A stretch of 64,000 bases of DNA from Syncephalastrum monosporum B8922 (taxonomy: Eukaryota > Mucoromycota > Mucoromycetes > Mucorales > Syncephalastraceae). Of the stretch, positions 56,292 to 64,000 are shown in pieces. The stretch lies in assembly GCA_000697355.1 (NCBI GenBank), contig JNEN01000887.1:1-64000 (forward strand), given 5' to 3'. The notes under the pieces were generated by a model. That model was given only the letters and a program-made list of their open reading frames with translations, ran no database searches and was not told the DNA's origin. Numbering within the stretch: the stretch's first letter is position 1; each line of letters starts with the position of its first letter. Both the position numbers and the translations under genes were made by a program.

Positions 56292-59200
56292 TTATATATG
56301 AGAAAACAGAAAGAAAGGAACAGCTGCTGCGGAAAGGGGCATCTGGTTTTTAAACTTGATCAAGTCGTCTATGACGATATTGTCCTTGCGCAGATGGGGA
56401 TAGTCCTGTTCCTCGGTCGGCACACTCGGTCCCTCGGTCAGCTGCTGTACCAGTTTTGCAATCATGTTCTCGACGTCAGCTTCTTTGGCTTTGAGCTCAT
56501 CCACGAGCAGCTTGCGCAGAATCACTTCCACGGGCAGACCGGCGCTGATGTCCGTGCTGACTGCCTTCTTGAGCTGGTCAAAAGTAAGCATATCGCGCAT
56601 CTGTGGTGTCAGGCATGCGTGAAGCGAGGTGATATCCAACTTGTTGCTGCCGGGTACTGTCTTTTGAGAGGTCAGGTGCACCGAAAGTTTGCGGAACTGT
56701 GGCGACTTGGGATCCAAGAAGGTGTCAAAGAACTCTAGCAGCGAAGCCTTGTCGACAGTACGGAGTTCGGCCACGTCCTTCTCGGCATCGTCAAATTCGT
56801 AGTAGCCCCATTCAATATCACCCCAGTACTTGGCACCTTCTTGGCCCATGTTTTTGAATTTTTCTTGCTTGTCTGCCACCAAAGAGTCAACCTGCGACAG
56901 GTAGTCTTTCTCGGACATCTTGACAATAATATCCCGGAGCAGGACGAGGAACTCCTCCACCCGATGCTCGAGATGAACCGTGCTGCGCTCGCTCTGGATC
57001 AGGAAACGCAGGCCAACGGTACCAACGTGGCGCCGTACGCCGCTAAAGACGAGGTAGCCAAGCTGCTCACGTGTTCGGAGCTGGTTGAAGCACGGCTCCT
57101 GCGCGATCTGCGCTATCAGGCTCAGGCGAGCCCGGAGAGGCACATTTGTCACGTCACAAATCTGACAGTAGTATTCAATGGCCGAGTTCACATTGTCTGC
57201 GTCGTAGACTGGGATCTGGTAGACATAGGACTGACCGTCCGGAAGCCCGAGGGTTCGGCTGCTGATAAACTGGCTAGGCATGAGCGGCCGGGCGTCCAGG
57301 ATATCTTGAACGCGCCGCATCATTTGGATTGCCCGCTCTTGCTCGAGATTACCATGGACTAGCGTCTCAATGTGTAGGTGCGACAGAATCGTGGGATAGA
57401 ATTCTTGGACGTCGTGTATCTGAATATCGGTCAGTTCTCTGGAAAGCTCTTCGCATGTCCACATCTTTTCCCGTATAGCATAGGTGAGATAATACGTCGC
57501 ATGCTGGAAAGGCGGCTCCAGAAAGAAGTTACGGTACGCCCGTTTGACTTGATCCTTCATCACATTGAAGCTCTCCTTGGTGATCTGGAGATGCTTCATT
57601 TTTTCCACAACTTTCTCCAGCAGGAGTGGCAGCTTGTCGCTGTAGCCTGCTACATTGAGCTTTATGCTGTATGAGCCTACCTGCACTTTCAGAAAGAAAA
57701 GGGTACACTCACCGATATCCCTGCTTGATCCATATCCAAGCTATATGAAAGCCCGGATACTTCAGCATTGTATGAGTACTCGGTCAAGGAGTCCTCCAAT
57801 AAGTTAATATACAGGCTATGTAGATAGTTAGGATGCTTTCCTCATCAGCGATACAATCTGGACTTACTAGGTGATAGCAGCATTGCGTGGTGTCGCATAA
57901 GTGAGCGGGTTTCTCAACATGACCCATACGTTTGTTTTGGGAACCCAAAATGTATCGTCTTTCTTGTACCAGAGTCGAATCATGGACGTTTCTTGAATCA
58001 AATCTGGTTTAGCTTGCTTTGTCTTCACAGGATTCTTAATGACATCAAGCTCGGTTGGAAGGAACTCATTTGGAGCAGGAAGTCGGAACGCCTCATTGGG
58101 TTTCAAGTTGACAAGTGTCTATAAAAAAAGAAAGCTAAAATTAGACACATATGCACCACATTTGATTCTCCAGCATCCTATCATAGGTGCACACCCTCAT
58201 TCTTACCTGTTGTAAATCTGGGCCAATAGGTTGCACATGGTACTCTGTACCGTACCATTTCTCCACCTGCGTGCACTTGACACCTTGTGGGAATTCTTGG
58301 CTCGCGATCGTAAGTCGGAAATTATCTGGTCGCAGAAGAGCGAGGTGCTCATCGATCACCTGCGGGTCAAATTTGCGCAAAAGACTTGCGCCGCTGACGG
58401 TCCATTGAGGGGGGAAAGCTTGTTGCATATGTTGGGCAAGCCAAGAGGTATATTGAGAAGGCGGGCATTTCTCGGTGAACTTGAAATCAATCTCCTCCAG
58501 TTTTTGGACTTCATCAAAGATCCATTTCTTAACGCCCACTTTTTTCAGCATGTTGATGTATTGGAAGAGCGTCGCTACGACTTCCTGATAGCGTTCTGTA
58601 CGATACGTAGGCAGTTTAGTTGTGGAAAAACGCCCCTTGTTTCTGGTTTAAATCATACCCAAGCCTTCTTCTGTCAGTTCGACAAAGATGTGGAAAAAGC
58701 CAAAGCCACGGCCGCCGTAACATGCACCTGCACTGAGATAGGTTGCCCATGAGTTCTTCTTGAGAAAGGAGAGAATGGAACCGGGACCCTCGTGACCAAT
58801 CAAGTGTGAGATGTAGTGTGTCGGCTATTTATTGTCAGCATGCAACGTCACGTGGCGAAGTGTACAGTACACCAACCTGGCTCTCAAAGTATTGGACTTG
58901 GTCTGGGAAAGGAAAGGTCACATCGAGGGTACGATTGTGCTTGACAGACTTTACAAAGATTTGTGTCTAAAGGCGTGTCAATTCTCATTCAAAAGATACA
59001 CTCGTTAACTTACGTTGAGCTCGTTCTCGGTCAACGGATGACCTTCAAAGGTAGGCAACTGCAGATTCTTGTTGACAACAGGCGAGAACTTCTCAGTCAC
59101 CCATGCTGTGAGTTGATCAAGCGAATCTGGGAGACATTTTCTGACTAAGTGATAAACCCGATGCATATGCATGCATAAAATGAGGTACCTTTGCCGAGAA

Positions 59201-60152
59201 CGCATAGTTTCATGATATTTGCAGAGTAATGCGTTTCATGGAACTTGAGAAGCTCTTGCCGCACATCGCACCCGCGTCGCTTGGGTGCTTCCATTAAGGT
59301 CTCCAGATTACCCGTCTCAAAATGCCTCCAAGGGTGGTTTGGGTTGCTAAGGGTTTTCTCCACTTGGGCGACGCGCCAACAGTCTGACTGGAGGTTCTTC
59401 TTGTGTTCTGCGTAATTTTGTTAGTGAAATGTTAATCACAAAGCAGCTGTTGTCTTGTTTCTTTTTGTTTCATTGTGCTCAGCACATCACATGCATCTAT
59501 CTGTACATACCTGAGTCCACAGCTCTAAGCTCGCGTTCCGTACAGCTTTCGGAAAAGAGCGGGTCTATGAAGAAGCGTGCAAAACGATCAAGGGCTCCTT
59601 CCAGCCACTGATGGCCAACTTCGAAGTAGTAGTTTGTGTTCTCAGTTGCGGTGTATGCATTGGCATATCCTAAAATATGTGAACAGAACGATTGAGTCTA
59701 AGTGCACAGTCTAACGCAGATGGAGAGCGACGTACCTGAATGCTCGGACAAGTAGGAGTAGTAATCATTCTCTTTAGGATATTTTTCGGTGCCCATGAAC
59801 AAGAGATGCTCGCAAAAATGGGCCAGGCCTTCGAGGTTATCCTGGTAGTGCCGAGAGCGCGGGCATGAATACACACATAGCTCGGTGTTAAGTCAAGTTT
59901 GCGGGAGATAAACCACAACTACTACTTTTTGCTCTCACTTACGGGATCGCTCAGATTGCCAACATGAACATCTAGAGCAGCGCTTGCACGGTCAGTTTCG
60001 GGATCGCTGATGAGAAGCACTTCGAGATGATTGGCCAGCCGGAGAAGACGGTACTCGCGATCATCGCTGTCTGGAACCTCGAGGGGCTTTGTATATACTT
60101 GATGCGATCCGTCCAGAGACACGGACCAGTCATGCAGCGATCGTGCAACCAT
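56292..60152 (-). CDS. Insulin-degrading enzyme-type M16 metallopeptidase (IDE/Ste23)
   Basis: Large zinc peptidase that degrades short peptides in a closed chamber; yeast relatives process a-factor. The start is [20 protein letters not shown] at 60152, followed by [20 protein letters not shown] and [12 protein letters not shown]. The inverted zinc motif [15 protein letters not shown] (HxxEH) comes next, with downstream [20 protein letters not shown] supplying the third ligand region. [18 protein letters not shown], the [14 protein letters not shown] region, [17 protein letters not shown] and [14 protein letters not shown] follow. The C-terminal half includes [20 protein letters not shown] and the exosite-like [20 protein letters not shown]. 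More than ten exons; the last ends PFFLFSHI at 56292. All active-site residues are visible. No peroxisomal SKL tail is present. Confidence 0.95.
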
Positions 60153-60178
60153 AACAAACGAAGAGGGAAAAGAAAAGA

Positions 60179-60192
60179 GGGGGGGGGGGGGG
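60179..60192. repeat. Homopolymer of 14 G just upstream of the IDE start
   Basis: A pure G run on the plus strand reads as 14 C in the IDE sense direction, 27 nt before the ATG. It is either a leader element or a sequencing-prone homopolymer. Confidence 0.85.
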
Positions 60193-60439
60193 AGGGAAGC
60201 GGTATACGTGTGAGTGAAATTTAAGAGAAAAAAGCAGGAAGCAAAAGAAGCCGAGGACGAAGCAAAGGTACGTATGTGTCGTCACAAGCACTCGTATGTA
60301 TGCACGCACTCGCGGCACTCTCGCACACACGTTGAATGCGGTATGCAAAAATGCTCAGGCACAAGCACAAATGAACTCCTCCGGGTGTCACGATTGATCC
60401 GCGCCTTGCACAACTTCCCACTCGTACATATCTACATGT

Positions 60440-60530
60440 CTGCACATACACAAACTTTATTATACATACACATACACACACATACACATTTACGTACAAT
60501 ATACATATACATATACATAATATACACAGA
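60440..60530. repeat. CA/TA-rich microsatellite region
   Basis: Clusters of ACATAC, CACACACATACAC and repeated ATACAT units form an impure simple-sequence repeat. Confidence 0.7.
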
Positions 60531-62261
60531 CGCACAAATGGCGGGCATATCGTAGGGTTTGCCATTGAAGGCAAGGCGGCAGGCGGACAAGGTATGGTCT
60601 TTGTAAAACGTTAACATCGCCTGCCTCAGCCAGTGACAACTCAGCTGACCCCAGTTTGGCTCTTGTTGGCTCACTCCAGGAATTCCCTCTCTTTTTTTTT
60701 TTTTTTGGTTCCATCCGATGTGGATGCCACTATAATATCAACTACAAATTCTGACAACGTGGGCATCGACAGTATCAATTGATAAATAGATATATATCAC
60801 GTGAAATATATCCAAGTTAATGTTGTCAGTAAATCATACAGCTCATTCCAAAATGTATCTTGAACGTATGCATAAGGAAATAACCGCCGACGATGGTGCT
60901 AAACAAGATATGAGAGGGAGTAGGGGAAGGTAAACCAAAAGGGATGGTGTCACCACACATAATATGTGGACACTATTGTAAAAAAATGAAGCAAGTGTTT
61001 TCAAACTAGAAGATGGTGATGGCCATGTTTCACCCGATTTCCGGCTGGGCCACGACATACCAAGTTATGCGGTTACACGCTTTCGTCATTGCACATTTTC
61101 CAGTGTGGCCAAAGCGTCCGGACTTTAATCGGTTGACTCGCACACACAAATACGGTGAGTCGACTGCCTCCAGCTATAGATACACAGTACGTGGAGCGAT
61201 TTGTATTGCATCAGAGCCTTTTCGGGGTCTCGGCGTTGCTCACCAGACATGCTGCTGAGCCAAACGAAAAACCATTTAGTGCGTCAGGCATCCTCTCTTT
61301 TTTTGTTATGGTGCCACGATCGATTTACTTTGCCTGACTCAACTCCTCGTGGCCGGCAACTGATGCGTTTGGCATTAAGTAACCTCGTCATAGTCGAGTT
61401 CTTTTTCATTTTTTCATCCCAGAATCACCGTCTCATTTCCTATCATTATGCTGCTCATGCACCAAAAAGCTTCTTTTCATACAGTCACCCGAATACATGC
61501 TAGTGATGTGTGCAACTTTATTTTGTGACCTATCGTGACCTCATGCGGATTTTCAAAGGTGATGAAGCACCATATGTTCATGTTTCACGCTTACCAGCTG
61601 TTGCGGCGTTACGCAATGTGGGAAAGAAAAAAAAAAGAAGGCGAGCCCTGGCGGTAGGCATCCAGAAGAAAGCATATGTACATGTCAGTCGAAGTCAGGT
61701 TCCATCGTAAATTTATCATATGAAACTTTGGGGCTTGATGTGTCTTTACTCGTGTCTACTGAAGTAATGTGAAAAGCAAAACAAACAGTTGCTGCTATCA
61801 CGACTATCAGCATCATCTCGTGTGACCAACGTTCCAGCTCTTGAAATATAAATATTGTCATGAAACCACGCGCTGAGAAACGTAAAACCAAAAGAAGACA
61901 AATGCGCAAATATAGTATTCTGATTCGAGCACCTATCTGGAATGGAGTCCTCTGCCACAGAAGCATTTTAAAGTATAAAAACCATCATCATAACGATGAC
62001 GGTGAGTGCGTGTGTATCGTGATGGTCATGCAGAGCCAAGCCTTTCCTTGTCCTTTCTCTCTTCTTGACAACGCTGAAATAAAGTTATACGTTAACTTGA
62101 GAACTACCTGACGGAAAATCATATCAGATGGGATCGTAATATATGCACAAACATAATGTATCGTGTAGATGATTCGGTTTGAAAATTGTGTATTTCATTG
62201 AGGTCCCGCTTGAAACAACTACAGGCCTTCGTAACTGCCTTTGTTGCAATCACACTCCACA

Positions 62262-63233
62262 ATGTTGAAACGTCGGCGCACACACCTACAGCAAAAGATA
62301 TATCGCCCTGAACCAAAGCAACCAGATGAAGAGATACGCGATCAACGTTCAGACACAGAAACTTCTGTGTCATCACCGTCATCTGCTCCGAGCAGAACAC
62401 GACAACAATCTTTTGCAGATATAGTTACACGATCTTCGATCGACAATGATCACCGAGAATCGTCATTAGCCCCAGCAGGCAATGTTACTCCTGATAGTGA
62501 TATAGAGTGGCTGTTTAAAGATTCCGTCAAACGAAGGCGAGCACGTATGTAAACGAGCTCTTACTCTTTCTTGTTTGGCTGACAAGCATCATTGTAGCCA
62601 AAAAAGGAGGATACAGTCTGCCGGCCAAGAAGACTATCGAACACTTGCAAAAAATATTGAAGAACGCATTCAAGTAAGAATGTAATGCGAAACAAGACGT
62701 TTTTCTGACTGGCCTCTTTCAGTGCTGGACTCGAAAGCATTGATGAGGATGCCACTCCTCAGCAGAAGTTAAATGCTAGAGCTGCGCTACTTGCGCAGGT
62801 CAAAAGTATGGACAAGGAGCTCAAGCGAACACGAATACCCATTATACAGAACCAGGACTTGCTATCGCCTCACCACGATCTAACAAAGGATATAAAAACT
62901 ATGGAAGAACAACTACAACGCGAGCTGGACAATCAGTCCGTCATGATAGTCGACGCACGTTCCATCGAGCATGACTATAAAAGGGATCAGCAAGCTTTCG
63001 ACCATCTAAGACAAGAAATACTTGAAATGCAGAAGAGCGTGCAACTCGCTGAGTCTCTTATTCAGGTAAATCCTGCGCTTTATCCTTGTGCGCGTAGTAT
63101 TGCTATGTCACTCACACAAGTCTGACCTCAGACAACAACGGCGATTTCCTTGAATGCGTCTCGGCCTGCGGGCTACGCGCAGAACTTTATAAAGTATAAA
63201 AGCTCAGACTATTCTTACTCTAGGCATGATTAA
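62262..63233 (+). CDS. Coiled-coil protein, possible kinetochore CENP-Q-like subunit
   Basis: The exons are 62262..62544, 62598..62673, 62723..63065 and 63132..63233, giving 267 residues. The N-terminal third is basic and Ser-rich (MLKRRRTHLQQKIYRPEPKQ). After the first intron comes KKGGYSLPAKKTIEHLQKIL, then a long predicted coiled coil (ARAALLAQVKSMDKELKRTR, HHDLTKDIKTMEEQLQREL, YKRDQQAFDHLRQEILEMQK). The layout matches CENP-Q: a disordered basic tail, a short W/Y-LP segment, then paired coiled coils with an intervening P-x-x-x-Q-DL. The end is a low-complexity QNFIKYKSSDYSYSRHD. CENP-Q/Okp1 is very diverged, so the assignment is tentative. If right, it belongs to the inner-kinetochore COMA/CENP-O group. 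Confidence 0.6.
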
Positions 63234-64000
63234 TAAAAACAGAGCCAAGATACCTGGTCGCTCTTCTCTCACCGGCTTGATATTTAACTCTCGAGCCTCG
63301 ATACCCAAATTAGGTGTTTGACTGAAAAGCCATTTAAAACAAGAAGCACCATGTTGCAGCGCATGCACCGATGGAAGCTACAGCACCTCTCTGATATTAC
63401 GTATCTTGCATCATCGTTTGCGTGAAACTGTTGACTGATGCATCTATACCTACATACATGGTCTATGCACACATGAGAAGACTTAGAAGAAAGCCCAAAT
63501 GCGTTGCGATAAAGGTTCCTCGTTCTTATTCCTCTGTACAATCCATTCACTGTGCGCTCGGATGCCTGGCTACATATTAGCATGCAGTGCAACATGACCA
63601 AAAATCTGCTCCTTGCACTTGGCGCCATTGCATTTTTTTTTTTTTTTGTATACGACACATGTGTGTATGCACTTGCATGTAACAATATAGAGTGACAGAC
63701 AGAAATGCGTGGGAAGATCTTACATGACATCTTCTGATATTTTGATTCCACCGTATGCTCGGTAATCCGTTCTATTGTTCATTTATGTGACAGGGCCGGG
63801 GGCCGCGATACAAAACATCTTGATCCTTTTTCCTTCTTTTTTTGTAACTCACCGTGATGCACGCAGCCACTCCAACCTTAATCCCGCAAGTTGGATTACA
63901 CGAAGGTTTCAAGGGTTGCACGCGCCAAAGAGGACCAGTTTCGGTTATTTTTTGTGCTAATATAGTGACATCTGTTGCTCGCCTTGACTTTTGCTCTAAA
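63234..64000. other. Right-edge intergenic sequence
   Basis: No gene is recognised. A T-run at 63632-63647 is present. The leftward 155-codon frame at 63284-63751 has no recognisable domain. Confidence 0.45.

Larger units (their letters stand above)
60153..62261. other. 2.1-kb intergenic region with low-complexity tracts
   Basis: No gene is supported. A 14-G run at 60179-60192 lies within the likely IDE 5' leader. A CA/TA-rich microsatellite area spans about 60440-60530. A T-run lies at 60691-60706. A leftward 93-codon frame ending at 61685 contains one possible transmembrane stretch, but its start is uncertain. Confidence 0.5.

Noticed and set aside
61685..61966. Leftward 93-codon frame with a possible membrane segment
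   Set aside because: Start is uncertain, no family is recognised, and a competing frame exists on the other strand.
63284..63751. Leftward 155-codon frame near the right edge
   Set aside because: Cys- and Lys-run-rich translation of AT-rich DNA, crossing a long T tract; no domain.

Overview
The window is a stretch of fungal nuclear DNA. Its genes have short introns of roughly 50-75 nt (GT...AG, usually GTAAGT/GTATGT and TAG/CAG), mostly short intergenic gaps and moderate GC. The organism looks like an early-diverging, Mucoromycota-type fungus. Three things point that way: the truncated transposase N-terminus at the left edge resembles mucoralean Tc1/mariner proteins; there is an INTS13/Asunder-like gene, a family I believe is absent from yeasts and most Dikarya; and a TRAP-alpha, a UCKL1-like kinase and a pair of MATE transporters are also present. 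The species cannot be fixed from sequence alone. No tRNA, rRNA, CRISPR array or organelle DNA was recognised.

Layout. 0-0.5 kb: right end of a Tc1/mariner-like element. 0.9-3.4 kb: cyclophilin A and an HDHD2-like HAD phosphatase, both minus. 3.4-7.7 kb: a gene-free upstream region leading to a Zn2Cys6 transcription factor. 9.3-14.7 kb: UTP6 (rRNA processing), a Dpb3/POLE4-like histone-fold protein and a queuosine salvage enzyme. 17.5-27 kb: a secretion-rich, gene-poor segment holding a PL14-like lyase and three tiny secreted cysteine proteins, two of them paralogues. Inside it, NF-YA/HAP2 and the mitochondrial BCKDH E1-beta subunit are divergently arranged.

27.8-37.2 kb: GWT1 (GPI inositol acyltransferase), an AMSH deubiquitinase, an SLC49/FLVCR-like MFS transporter, an endonuclease G homologue and VMA21. 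37.3-48.4 kb: an RS-domain cyclophilin, a p24 cargo receptor, a UCKL1-like uridine kinase with a fused UPRT domain, and two tandem MATE transporters. 49.7-63.2 kb: the INTS13/Asunder-like gene, TRAP-alpha, an FMP46-like mitochondrial thioredoxin-fold protein, elongin C, an insulin-degrading-enzyme peptidase and a CENP-Q-like coiled-coil protein.

Most genes are unrelated housekeeping functions. Secretory-pathway functions (GWT1, p24, TRAP-alpha, VMA21, plus four secreted proteins) and nuclear regulation (NF-YA, Zn2Cys6, Dpb3, INTS13, RS-cyclophilin, CENP-Q) are well represented. The observations most worth following are the INTS13 homologue with an apparently conserved C-terminal tail, the new two-cysteine secreted family with its shared intron and TATA promoter, and the resolvable end of the Tc1/mariner element. 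Multi-exon CDS entries give the outer limits from start codon to stop codon; exon limits are given where I could derive them.
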